From Sva-07 sp942492715 (GTDB lineage Bacteria > Actinomycetota > Acidimicrobiia > Acidimicrobiales > Ilumatobacteraceae), in contig CALOFW010000002.1 in assembly GCA_942492715.1 (NCBI GenBank), positions 536,595-600,594 of the forward strand: a DNA stretch of 64,000 bases. The letters are read 5' to 3'. The notes beneath the pieces are model-generated. The model saw only the letters and a program-made list of their open reading frames with translations, did no database searches and had not been told where the DNA came from. The first letter of the stretch is position 1. Every line of letters begins with the position of its first letter. Below, piece after piece: positions 53,528 through 63,109 of this stretch. A program made the translations under genes and the position numbers.

Positions 53528-55380
53528 ATGGTCACAATGAAATCAAGTAACAAGGACCCATCGCGTCAAGTGGCTCGCACTCCCACCGCGACGCAGTCGG
53601 TGTCGCGGGCGCCTCAGAACGCGAGTACTGTGCCGAGGACGAACAGGCTGCGCCCAGTCGCGCAGCTCGCGGAGTTCGGAGCGCGCCAACTCGTGATCGG
53701 GCGGTTGGACCGATCGTCGAGGTTGTCGGTGGCTCACGCGGCGGCACGCATGTTGGTCAGAGGCGAAGGACGTTCGCAGGCAGCGGCAGGGCCGGCTGGC
53801 GGGCTCGTCGCTCACTGGCGGGGCGAGGAATTGGTGTTCGACGATGACGGGGGGATCCTCGATCTCAACCCGAACACGGAACGTGACGTCTGGTTGCCCC
53901 AAGCGATGGGCATGTACTACGCAGATGCGTTCGCCGCCTACCTCTTCGCTCGTCGCTTTGCTCGAACCGCCGACGAAGTTTGGAGGGCTCGGTCGGTGAG
54001 TTCGTTCAATCACGCCACGCGTACGTACTTCGACTATCCGACATCGAGCATCTGGTATCACCACGATTTCAAGAACGCCGCAATCATGGAGACCGAGTCG
54101 CTACTCGCAGGCGCGGAAATCGCTGACCTTCCGCACGCAGACCTCGTGTCTGATGCATACGAACCTGCCAATGTCTTTGCCGTTCGGGCACACTGGTTGG
54201 CGCTCCGGAGAACGGCGAGCGACCGACGTCGGTTGCGGCAGTGCATACGTGTTCTCTCTGCGTCGGTGAGGCCTGATGGTCTTCTGCTCGATGATTGGCG
54301 AGGGCTGTCGTCTGACGTTCGCGATCTCGGGTACACGGGTTTCGCTGCGGGGTTCTTGGCGCGTCTCTTGAACGTCGAAGCTCACGGACTCCGGTGCTTC
54401 CGCTATTCAGATGCGTTCGTTGCGATTGCTCGCTGAGATGACCACGGAGTCGGGAGAGATTGCCTTCTTCGGCCGGGGAGCGAACTCGACGTACCATCTT
54501 GCTGCGGCGGCCTATGCGCTCGCCGACGGATCGAGACGTTTCGGTCGTGACGACTTTCGCTCGGCTTCGCTCCTCCAGACCCGAAGGCTGCTGAGCTACC
54601 AGGACGGAGACGGGACGTTCCCGAGTGCATGCAACCCTGACTCAGAGCTTCGAATGGGGTGGAACACGTGCCACACGAGCTATTCGGCGCTGATCGGATA
54701 CTACCTCGAGCATCATGCCGAGATCCTCGCTCAGCCCGCTCGCGAGGAGATACAGGTAGCGGACCATGATGTCGACAAGGCGCTGTCGAGTACGGTCGTT
54801 CGTCTTCGGCTCGGAACTAACTGAGGTGGTGGTCATCGCTCCAGGGGGCTCCGGGAGCTCGATGGTCTGGGCTGAGAACCTCCGGGGTTCCTGGGGCGGC
54901 CTACTTCGGCCGATGCAGTGAGGACTCGGTCCTGGCTCTCCCAGATCAGGTCGACGGTGAGCAGCCGATCACCAATCTGCCCTCGGTCGGTACAGGGCAC
55001 GAGTACTCCAACGCGCATGTTGCCCAGACGCCCTCGGGTGCGTTGCTTGTGATCCCGAGTGGCCCCAATGGCGCGGCTGATTACTCCGTCGTTCTTGGGA
55101 CGATTCTCGTCTCGAAGTCAGGTTGGCCAACCTTGCGACTGCCACCTCGGACGAGTTCAGTTGGCGTATCGGGCTCGTGGGCCTGTGGAGCGCTGTTGAG
55201 GTTGACCGAGGGGGTCCTGAGGCTTCTCAGCGAAGGACAAGGGCTCTCGATCAGGGGGCCGTTCACCGGACATTCCGTAGAGCCGCTCGGATCGAACCCG
55301 GTGGCCGAGGCACGCTGGTCACTGTGGTGGGCACCGTTGTCCGAGGGACTGACCTCGAGGTCGAACTGCAACTCGACTGA
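53528..55380 (+). pseudogene. Heparinase II/III- or lyase-like (alpha/alpha)-barrel protein, interrupted
   Basis: About 615 residues over at least four frames; ATG 53528 is a guess. The first ~300 residues are helical repeats (MGMYYADAFAAYLFARRFARTADEVWRAR, WYHHDFKNAAIMETESLLAG, DLGYTGFAAGFLARLLN), then EIAFFGRGANSTYHLAAAAYALA, GWNTCHTSYSALIGYYLEHH, and a beta-rich C-terminal part (GHEYSNAHVAQTPSGALLVIPS to VRGTDLEVELQLD). A toroid followed by a beta-sandwich is the plan of polysaccharide lyases/heparinase-like proteins found in EPS loci. The family call is tentative. Confidence 0.5.
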
Positions 55381-55460
55381 GGTGCGTTCGCCGGGGGGGG
55401 GGGTCTCCTTGAGCTCTGGCCTGGTGGGGCAGAATCAAGTGACTGCGTCAATGGTGAGTG

Positions 55461-56276
55461 TCAACGAGACGTGAGAACGTCCTGTCCGGATTGAAGTGGA
55501 CGAAGAGTAGCCAGAAGATGCTTTGCGATCGCTGGTGAAGGGCTTGCCCTGAACGATTTGAGGAAGGCTTTCCGTGCCTCAGCGGGCTCCCCCAACTCGA
55601 GGTGTAGGAGGCCAATCCCGTTTCCACCGATATGCCAGAGCGGTTGGGTGGTGCGAGAAGTAGTGACTGCGTTCCGACATCAATCGCTTACTGAAAACGA
55701 TTCGCTCTCGTGCGCCGTATCCAGTACGCGTGCCGTCATGTTTGCGAACGATCAACCCCTGAGCAGGGTTCGTGGATATTGGGTTCGAGCGCGTGACGTC
55801 CAGCCACCACTTCAAGTCTTCAATCGCTCGATACGTATGATCCATGTCGGTCCACACCTCACGGCGAAGCACGGTTGCCCCGAGATTGGGGCAAGTTGTG
55901 TCGAGGATCGTGTCGTGGACGTTCCCCTCGAGGATCCTCCCGGTCGATGCCTGCCACGACACAGCAATCGGTGCGCGCTCGATCGCAACGAGGGCGTCGG
56001 TCAGATGGCTCGCGTCCACTGGTCATCGTCATCCAGGAAGGCAAGGATGTCGCCCGTTGCTGCGCTGACACCCAGATTTCTGGCGGCGGCCGAACCCCGA
56101 TTTTCTGAGATCGAATGACGCAGGTGATCGCCGGTCACGGTGATCGGCTCAGGTGAGGCATCATCTACCACGATGATTTCAATCCCGGCGACCTGCTGTG
56201 CGAGCACGGACGCAATGGCATCCAGGAGAAGAGTTGGCCTTCCGTAGGTGGGGATGATGACGGAAACCCTCGGCAT
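55461..56276 (-). CDS. GT2 glycosyltransferase, two frameshifts
   Basis: About 271 residues from ATG 56276. GT-A fold: RVSVIIPTYGRPTLLLDAIASVLAQQ, IIVVDDASPEP, NRGSAAARNLGVSAATGDILAFLDDDDQWT with the DxD metal site. A slip near 56015 leads to DALVAIERAPIAVSW and DLKWWLDVTRS; another near 55600 leads to a TPR-like tail GLLHLELGEPAEARKAFLKSFRASP and a stop at 55461. It is convergent with the lyase-like gene and starts a minus-strand set of transferases. Confidence 0.8.
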
Positions 56277-56480
56277 GTCGTGAGGCTAGCGGGGTGCCCA
56301 AATTGGCCGTTGTGGTTGCTTGCGTTGGTGGCCGATCGAAGAGAATCGAGAATGCGCGGCCGAGCGAGGCACTCGTGACGCCTCACCGTGGCGGGCACGC
56401 CTGCCGTTATCGTTGCCCTGCAGACTGGACTGCGTACTTACCCGGCCAGTGTCGGAGTTGGGATCGAGTAACGGTATTCC

Positions 56481-57351
56481 TCACTCGCCAGTACGTCCGG
56501 CCCGCGAGTCGGCCGATTCCGTGCAAGTGATCAGTTCCTGCGCCGATGCGAGTTCGGTGCGCGGATCACGCTCGGCATCGCTCGAAGCCGCCCACAACTG
56601 GAACAGGGCAACCTTCCAGCCGACGTCGGATACCGAGTTCGAGTGGGTGATCGAGATGTAGGCGTACCCGCGCTCTCGATCGAAATTCTTCCGCATGAGC
56701 CCCTTGGAGCCGTGGGGTTGGCGGTAGTAGATGTCATCCGGTACGCCGACGATCTGGGCGCCACCAAGCAGTTGAGCGCGAATTGCGAACTCGATCTCTG
56801 ACCCGCCGATCAGGATGTTCTCGTCGAAGCCATTGAGTTTGGTGAATACCGGTCGGGTGGCTGCCATGTTGCCGCCGTGTGCGTATGGCCACCCATTCCA
56901 CTTGGCCGGAAATCCCATCTCGAGATCAGGGATCGAGCCGGTTGATCTCCATGTGAAGTCGATCACCCTCCCAGTGAGGAGCAGGTTCGGCGCGGCCGCG
57001 CTCAGCATCGCAGCGAGCCATCCCGGAGCAACGACATCGTCACCATCTACAAAAACCAGGAATGGGGCCGAAGACTCTCGAATCCCCGTGTTTCGTGATG
57101 CGTTGGGTCCGCCACGGACAGGCCGGCGAACGAGTCGGAAACGGCCGTCTGCTTTCGAATCGATCCAGGAACTCACCCGGTTCGGCGTGCCATCAGTTGA
57201 TGCATCATCGACCACGAGGCACTCAACTGGGAGGCCCGTCGTCTGCTCGAAGACGGCATCCAGCTGCTGGTCGATCACGTGTTCGGCGTTCCACTGGAAT
57301 GACGATTGCGCAACTGGGATCTGGCGCTCCTGAAGGTGATGAACTGATCAC
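56481..57351 (-). CDS. GT2 glycosyltransferase, one frameshift
   Basis: About 290 residues. GTG 57351 gives PSCAIVIPV as the first strand; after a slip near 57275 the main frame reads HVIDQQLDAVFEQTTGLPVECLVVDDASTDGT, then GPNASRNTGIRESSAPFLVFVDGDDVVAPGWLAAML with the DGDD metal site, and GGSEIEFAIRAQLLGG. An inverting GT-A enzyme using a nucleotide sugar, probably for a side branch of the EPS unit. The preceding gene stops 5 bp upstream. Confidence 0.82.
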
Positions 57352-57356
57352 CTGGT

Positions 57357-58077
57357 TCATCGTTTTGACTCCGGCGCACGACCGGAGGAACTCCCTCGTT
57401 GCTCATTCTTACGATCGCGACCTCGACCTTCACTTAAAAAGAATTCAGAAGAGGTCCCGAACTCTGATTTCCAACGATCAAGAACCTCACGTTCCTGCGG
57501 TCGGCCTGAGTCGTCGAGAATGTGATGATAGCTCCTGGTTCAGTTGTTCACGGAGGAGGGGCAGCGCGCCGTACCGACCACCGCGGCGTCGATCCTGGCG
57601 GTCCATCACAGACGATGAGCCCGACGGGCGACGGAATGGCCCTAGGCAGCTTGTACCAGCTGAAATCGCCGTACTCCTCTAGTGGGGTGTGTACGACTGG
57701 CTCGGCACCACGCCGGCAGTAGCGGTTGACACGTGGTACCCAGCTTGCTGTGTGCTCGAATGAGATTAGCGTTCGGTCTTCGGGAAGTAGGTGCGACAGC
57801 AACACAGTGGAGACGCCGGAGCCGGCCTCCACAACGTGGCCATTAGTTGCGAGGACAAGTTCGGAAAGAGCTCTCAGATACGACACGTTCGCTGACCAAT
57901 CAGGGTTGCCCCAGCCGTAACGCAGAAGTGACAGCAGGCGATCTCCGGGAACAGTGTGAGAGCGTCGGGCACGGCAACAGGCAGCTTGATCGCAGAGCCA
58001 GCCGGCAGAGCTTCCCAAGTAAGGAACGGCCGCAGTGTCTCGGGCACTCTCATTCGAAAAGGCTGCTCGGTGCTCAT
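57357..58077 (-). CDS. SAM-methyltransferase-like protein, frameshifted
   Basis: About 240 residues from ATG 58077 (MSTEQPFRMRVPETLRPFLTWEALP) with slips near 57960, 57580 and 57520. The central frame has GNPDWSANVSYLRALSELVLATNGHVVEAGSGVSTVLLSHLLPE, the SAM-binding loop, followed by LISFEHTASWVPRVNRY and VGLIVCDGPPGSTR. The C-terminus reads HHILDDSGRPQEREVLDRWKSEFG and ends at 57357. Proteins of this type methylate sugars or act as O-methyltransferases. It sits 11 bp after the sulfotransferase-like gene and 5 bp before the GT2 start. Confidence 0.7.
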
Positions 58078-58088
58078 AGCTTGGAACA

Positions 58089-58867
58089 CTACGTCCACCG
58101 CCCGACACGAAGGTTGACCCGGTTGGGCGGGACGTCATCCTCACACGATGTTGTCCTGGGCTTGGGGTGACAGAAAGGCGCCGGGCGTGTGTCGTAATGA
58201 GGTTGTTCTTTCAGTCGGTCGATCATCGCCGAATTTGTCAGTGGTTGGTCTACGCTCTGGCTTGCGGAATCAGCTGCGATTGTCGGCTGGTGCCAGGCCT
58301 GATCCCGGGTACTCTTGGACGGCGGCCGAGAGGTCTCCTCTGCGCCGATCTCATCTCCAGAACTGCCCGAATTCGTCGGCCTGGCGGCCGAGGTCGACAG
58401 CGGTGCGGTCGCTCGGCGAGGAAACAGCGGACGTTCTCGTTCACCGTGCGAACGTACAACCTGATCACCTCGTCGATCTCATCCTCCGCCCAAGGCCTGC
58501 TTCGGTAGATGATTCCATGAGCGAACGCGTCCACGATGTTCATGCGGCGATCTTGCTTAAGTGCCTTCATTACGCCCGACCGGATCTGGCCGCGACGCGT
58601 CCATGCATCGACGAATCGACGACGAAAACTTGCCACTACCTCGTCCTCATCACGGGTGAGGTGGACGTAGAAGGCCTCGGGGTAGCGGCGCCGCAAGCGG
58701 GCCGAGGAACCACGAGAGGGAGGCGATCCGCCTCGATGCGGACGGTCGGGAAAGTCGAGCCGGTCATGTAGACGGTCGTCCCGCTCTCGTGTGCTGCGGA
58801 GAAGTTGGTCGCGCAGATTGTACGCCCTCACAAACGTCACTGATCCAACGTTCGGTTCCAACTGCAA
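58089..58867 (-). CDS. Sulfotransferase-like protein, frameshifted
   Basis: About 258 residues over several frames. Start region VGSVTFVRAYNLRDQLL; then in other frames TVYMTGSTFPTVRIEADRLPLSWFLGPL, RYPEAFYVHLTRDEDEVVASFRRRFVDAWTRRG, YRSRPWAEDEIDEVIRLYVRTVNENVRCFLAE, TAVDLGRQADEFGQFW and EIGAEETSRP, ending at 58089. The VHLTRDEDEV segment corresponds to the 3'-phosphate loop of sulfotransferases and the final helices fit the family, but a canonical PAPS P-loop is not visible. Exact N-terminus uncertain. Confidence 0.55.
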
Positions 58868-59037
58868 ATACTCGCAAGCTAGAAATGTAACAACCTAATG
58901 AATCAGTTGGTCAAGCACCCGGGATCGGTAACTCAGCCTGGTCTCGGTAGGGAACGCGCCTGGGGAGGTCCCGCTGAGGCATCAGAGCGTATAGGCGCTC
59001 AGTTGGCGGCGTAGAGACAAGCTGTTTAGCCACTTGC

Positions 59038-59931
59038 TCATTTCTTGCCCGCAGATATCCACAGCGGATACCGGTGCCGCAGGGTGAAGGGAAGGCCAAG
59101 GACGAAGACAGCCAACTGCTTCGTTCTGGACATTCCGTGCCAGCGCGAATCCAATTTGAACCGAACCGGCTCGCTGGAAAGGCGAACAGGGTTGCCTGCG
59201 ATCACGTGACGAAAATGCAAGGCGGAGCCCTCGCCAGTGTCCCAAGTCGAGCTGACCTGTCGAATGATTCGCTCGGGATCGGAAACAAGGTCTTCGTACC
59301 GCACCACCGCGTGCGGCCGCTGCCAGAGCTGTAAGGAGTTGACCAGTTGCTTCGTCCACCACGACGCAGTGACGCGAACGACTTGCTTCCAGGGAGGATC
59401 AAGGTCTGATCGGTGCTTACCATGCCAACCCTGGTGCGCGGAAATGAGGTGTCCCCGCGGGTCGCGAACCAGGTGAATGAATGTGTTTCGGACACTCAGT
59501 TCCTCGGCGAGAGCAAGAACCTGTCGAACGTCCTTCCCCGAGTCCACGATCACGCTGGCGTCGCACCGTTCGCTCGCTGCGCGCAGCAGCCGGGCTGTGG
59601 CCTGTTGATCCGAGGCCGTTGGAGGCGTCCCCACGGTGCCTGCGACCAGGCTGGCCCAGAAGGTGCACTCGTCGAGTTGTTCGCCACATCCGCAGGGATG
59701 TCCCTGGCGCAATGACCTGGCGAAGAACCTCGACTGGCCTACGAAGATCGTCCTAGGACATTGAGCCAGCGCAAGACAAAACACCGTGCTGCCCGATCGA
59801 GACATGCCGATGATCCCAACAAAGTCCCGCAATTGTTGGCCCTCAATCTCGCCGGCATTCTTCGGGGCGGACTGTGTTCGATCTGGCGAAGTCACAAGTA
59901 ATGCAGATCCAGGCTCGCACCTAGCGACCAA
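59038..59931 (-). CDS. PAPS-dependent sulfotransferase
   Basis: 297 residues, intact. The 5'-phosphosulfate loop is GIIGMSRSGSTVFCLALA (~40-56) and the 3'-phosphate loop is IHLVRDPRGHLISA. A CGCGEQLDECTFW motif is characteristic of a bacterial subfamily seen in EPS loci. Dimer-side motif RYEDLVSDPERIIRQV is present. It moves sulfate from PAPS to a sugar hydroxyl, probably in the EPS. PAPS can be supplied by CysD/CysNC at 10.7-13.6 kb and PAP removed by CysQ. Confidence 0.88.
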   Translation of the reverse strand: MVARCEPGSALLVTSPDRTQSAPKNAGEIEGQQLRDFVGIIGMSRSGSTVFCLALAQCPRTIFVGQSRFFARSLRQGHPCGCGEQLDECTFWASLVAGTVGTPPTASDQQATARLLRAASERCDASVIVDSGKDVRQVLALAEELSVRNTFIHLVRDPRGHLISAHQGWHGKHRSDLDPPWKQVVRVTASWWTKQLVNSLQLWQRPHAVVRYEDLVSDPERIIRQVSSTWDTGEGSALHFRHVIAGNPVRLSSEPVRFKLDSRWHGMSRTKQLAVFVLGLPFTLRHRYPLWISAGKK

Positions 59932-60127
59932 CGCGGCTTCAGGATCGACGTCATGAGGTGTTCCGACGGAACCACGGAGGGCACGCTACCACCGCTGCAT
60001 CTCCGGCCTTCCGGTTATCCCGCGCACACCTTGTTCGCGTGGATGGTTCCGGAGACCGCTACGCCCTGGTCAAAGCGGACGTGGCGCCTGTAGGTCGGAA
60101 CGAGGGCCTAGTCTGCCACCGATTCCA

Positions 60128-61834
60128 ATGAAACGAAGACCACCCAACCGGTCGAACGGCACACGACAGCTACTTGGAGCGCACCGTGCTTCGGTAGTTC
60201 GGCTGTCGATCACCTCGTTTGTCGGCGGGGTGATCGAGGCGCTCTTTCTCGTCGTGGTCACTCGAACCGCATTCGCGATCACCGATGGAGCCGACCAAGT
60301 TGGCCTGGTTGCCGGACGCGTGGCGTCGATCGGCACTGCTGTTGGGATTGCCCTGCTGCTTGTCGTTCTTCGCGTTGCTGTCGCTGTTGCCGCGACTTGG
60401 CAATCCGCTCGACTCAGCACCACGGTGACCGCAGGCCTCCGAACCGAGCTGGGCGACGCCTTCCTCCGTGCCACCTGGGAATCCCAGCATGGCGACCGTG
60501 CCGGTCGCCTCCAAGAACTCCTGACGACATTTACCCAACAAGGAGCAGCTCTGGTCACCAGCGTCATGCAAGGGATCACGTCTGGCTTCAGTCTGCTCGC
60601 TCTGTTGCTTTCTGCCATTCTGATCGATCCGGTCGCATCGCTCGTGGTGGTAGTAGTCGTTGGTGTCCTCGCGTCCGTGCTCCGGCCGCTCCGCGCTGCC
60701 GTTCGCCGGCAGGCCCGGGAAACGTCGGCGACGGGGATGGAGTTCGCCACATCACTCAACGAGATCTCTCAACTCGGGATGGAGATGCACGTGTTCAACG
60801 TGCAACCGCAGACTCGCCGTCGTGTAGCGGAGTTGATTCAGGCACATGCACGTGCGACCCAGCGGTTGACGTTCATGCGCGGCATGATTCCGAACATTTA
60901 CACGGGGTTGGCCTACCTGGCCCTCGTCGGCGGCCTGGCAGTGGTCGCAACGCTGGACTCTGCCAACATCACGTCCGTTGGAGCCGTCATGCTCGTCATG
61001 CTTCGATCACTCTCTTATGGGCAAACGCTTCAGACCTCCTCTGCGACCATCAACGCGACCAGCCCATTCCTCGATGCGCTTGGAGAGGAATTGGAGCGAT
61101 ATCAGTCGGCAGCCGTCGTGGACCACGGACTTCCAGTCGGCAGGGTCGGGACACTGGCGCTGGTGGAGACATCGTTTGAATACGTGGCTGGAACTCCCGT
61201 TCTTCACTCGATCAGTCTGCGGATCGAGGATCGCGAGGTCATGGGCATCGTCGGCCCATCCGGAAGCGGCAAGTCGACGTTGGTGCAGCTCCTGCTGGCT
61301 CTTCGTGACCCCACGAGCGGCCGCGTGCTTGCAGACGGACGGGACATCCGGGACTTCTCCCGCTCGGAGTGGGCGCGAAAGGTCACTTTTGTTCCGCAGC
61401 AGGCGCACCTCATCGCCGGAACAGTGACAGACAACATCCGATTTCTTCGCGATGACGTCACCCAGGACATGATCGAGGAGGCCTCACGCCTCGCCAACCT
61501 GCACGAGGATGTATCCGGCTTCGCCGAGGGCTACGAGCGGCAGGTCGGGGAGCAGGGGAGCCACCTCAGTGGGGGCCAGCAGCAGCGGCTGATCATCGCT
61601 CGAGCATTGGTCGAGAATCCCGACGTGCTGATCCTCGACGAACCGACGAGTTCGTTGGACGTGCGAAGCGAGCACCTCATCCGTCAGACGCTCAACACCC
61701 TGCGGGAGAAGATGACCGTCATCATCGTGGCGCACCGTCTCTCCACGTTGAAGATCTGCGACCGAATCATGGTGATCCAGGACGGCGAACTCAAGGGATT
61801 CGACACTCCCGAGAATCTTGAGACAGGTCAATGA
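60128..61834 (+). CDS. ABC exporter, fused permease-ATPase (second)
   Basis: 568 residues, intact. Six membrane segments in the first ~310 residues, then an ATPase: VMGIVGPSGSGKSTLVQLLLAL (Walker A near 375), QQAHLIAGTVTDNI (Q-loop region), HLSGGQQQRLIIARALVENPDVLILDEPTSSLD (signature and Walker B) and IIVAHRLSTLKICD (H-loop). Homodimer expected. Unlike the exporter at 40665 its signature is canonical. It lies next to a nucleotidyltransferase and an asparagine-synthetase-like gene, so it may export a second peptide or a lipid-linked product. Confidence 0.88.
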   Translation: MKRRPPNRSNGTRQLLGAHRASVVRLSITSFVGGVIEALFLVVVTRTAFAITDGADQVGLVAGRVASIGTAVGIALLLVVLRVAVAVAATWQSARLSTTVTAGLRTELGDAFLRATWESQHGDRAGRLQELLTTFTQQGAALVTSVMQGITSGFSLLALLLSAILIDPVASLVVVVVVGVLASVLRPLRAAVRRQARETSATGMEFATSLNEISQLGMEMHVFNVQPQTRRRVAELIQAHARATQRLTFMRGMIPNIYTGLAYLALVGGLAVVATLDSANITSVGAVMLVMLRSLSYGQTLQTSSATINATSPFLDALGEELERYQSAAVVDHGLPVGRVGTLALVETSFEYVAGTPVLHSISLRIEDREVMGIVGPSGSGKSTLVQLLLALRDPTSGRVLADGRDIRDFSRSEWARKVTFVPQQAHLIAGTVTDNIRFLRDDVTQDMIEEASRLANLHEDVSGFAEGYERQVGEQGSHLSGGQQQRLIIARALVENPDVLILDEPTSSLDVRSEHLIRQTLNTLREKMTVIIVAHRLSTLKICDRIMVIQDGELKGFDTPENLETGQ

Positions 61835-61896
61835 CTTCTACCGCGACGCGCTCATCCTGTCGGGAATGCGGTGAGCGGCGACGATCGCAGGAGTGA

Positions 61897-63090
61897 TCAG
61901 TGTCTCGGCGAGCGGGTCACGCTCTGGACTGCTGCACGCGGCACCGACACGAACGGAGGGTCGGGGTCGACGAGCGGTCGGAGTGGCACTGCGAGTTGCG
62001 CTGCCCATGCAGCTCTGGTGGGCCAGTCAGGCGCTGACCGAATGAGCCACGACTCGTATCGCCAGCGGGCCCGCCATGATTGCTGGCCCGTGAGCGACCG
62101 TCTGATCTGTTGCGGGAACTCCAACGACAGACACCCCTCCCAAGCTTCCTCTGCGAGCGTTCGGGCGCGCTTGTTCGCATGGTCGGCGAGCTCGGCCAGC
62201 GAAGAGTTGAGGTGTGCAGCGGTGAGGACGGCGAGAGCCACATTGTGATGTTCGCGACTGAGCTCTCGGCTGATGTCCGGCCCGAGCACGTCGACGAGGC
62301 GAACGACGTCGACGAGGTGTCGCAACGTCGCCCAGGCCTCCTTCCGCCCGTGCTGGGCGATGTGAACGAACGTGTCTTCGAGATTCAGTGTGCGAACCGT
62401 TGGGCCCGTCGAAGGCGCGGGTAGCGACCGTTGATAGGCCTCATCGAAGTCGAAACCCAACTCGGCCTGGCGTTCGGCGAGACGCCAGTGGAGGTCCAAC
62501 GTGGCCCGCTGCGGGTGGTCGAGTGCTTCCTCGTGCGCGAAGCGCAGCACTGTTCGCCACCGCCACGAGTCGTCCGGCCTCGGCAATCGAGCAGCGATCG
62601 GCCGGCGACGCCAACCAGCAGAACGAGCGATCGACTCGACCTTTCCGACGTCCTCGGCGCGCACCCACAAGTCGATGTCGCCACGGCCGCGAAGCGCGGG
62701 AAGGTCTCCCATCGCCGCGGCGAGCACGACACCCTTCACGATCAGGTGCTCGACGCCAGCGGCTTCCAACATCTCCGAGACGACCGACGTGTCGTGAACT
62801 TGGGCGATGCCGCCATCCAGGATCTGACGGTGGGCTCTCGAGATGCGGTCCGACAATTCGTCGGGCATTCCCAGCTGCGTTGCGTGCGGCGCAAGTAGTA
62901 CGTGCACGCGATGCGTGAACATGGCCTCGGCGACAAGCGACCAGTCAACGACAGGCCGGGGTGGAGCTGTAAGGGAACGCCCGCTTCGCTGGGCGTTCAG
63001 CACCTCGCTCACGGCCGCCGCCGTCCATGTCGAGCCTGCGTGCTGCACCAGCGCAGTCTGGCAGGCGGTACGGACCACCCCGCACGTCAC
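61897..63090 (-). CDS. Nucleotidyltransferase family protein (NTase 3)
   Basis: 397 residues, intact. Core EHLIVKGVVLAAAMGDLPALRGRGDIDLWVR with the D-x-D pair, then TLDLHWRLAERQ with a third acidic residue, and a helical C-terminal half (EDTFVHIAQHGRKEAWATLRHLVDVVRLVD). It is the third paralog in the window. The upstream asparagine-synthetase-like gene stops 19 bp before its start, indicating an operon. Convergent with the ABC exporter (62 bp). Confidence 0.8.
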   Translation of the reverse strand: MTCGVVRTACQTALVQHAGSTWTAAAVSEVLNAQRSGRSLTAPPRPVVDWSLVAEAMFTHRVHVLLAPHATQLGMPDELSDRISRAHRQILDGGIAQVHDTSVVSEMLEAAGVEHLIVKGVVLAAAMGDLPALRGRGDIDLWVRAEDVGKVESIARSAGWRRRPIAARLPRPDDSWRWRTVLRFAHEEALDHPQRATLDLHWRLAERQAELGFDFDEAYQRSLPAPSTGPTVRTLNLEDTFVHIAQHGRKEAWATLRHLVDVVRLVDVLGPDISRELSREHHNVALAVLTAAHLNSSLAELADHANKRARTLAEEAWEGCLSLEFPQQIRRSLTGQQSWRARWRYESWLIRSAPDWPTRAAWAAQLAVPLRPLVDPDPPFVSVPRAAVQSVTRSPRH

Positions 63091-63109
63091 GGCTCGGTCG
63101 ATGGCGAGA

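Noticed and set aside
59953..60093. 46-residue ORF before the second ABC exporter as a possible RiPP precursor
   Set aside because: No YxxP leader motif, no Thr before a Gly start, no good RBS; Pro/Trp-rich sequence without support.
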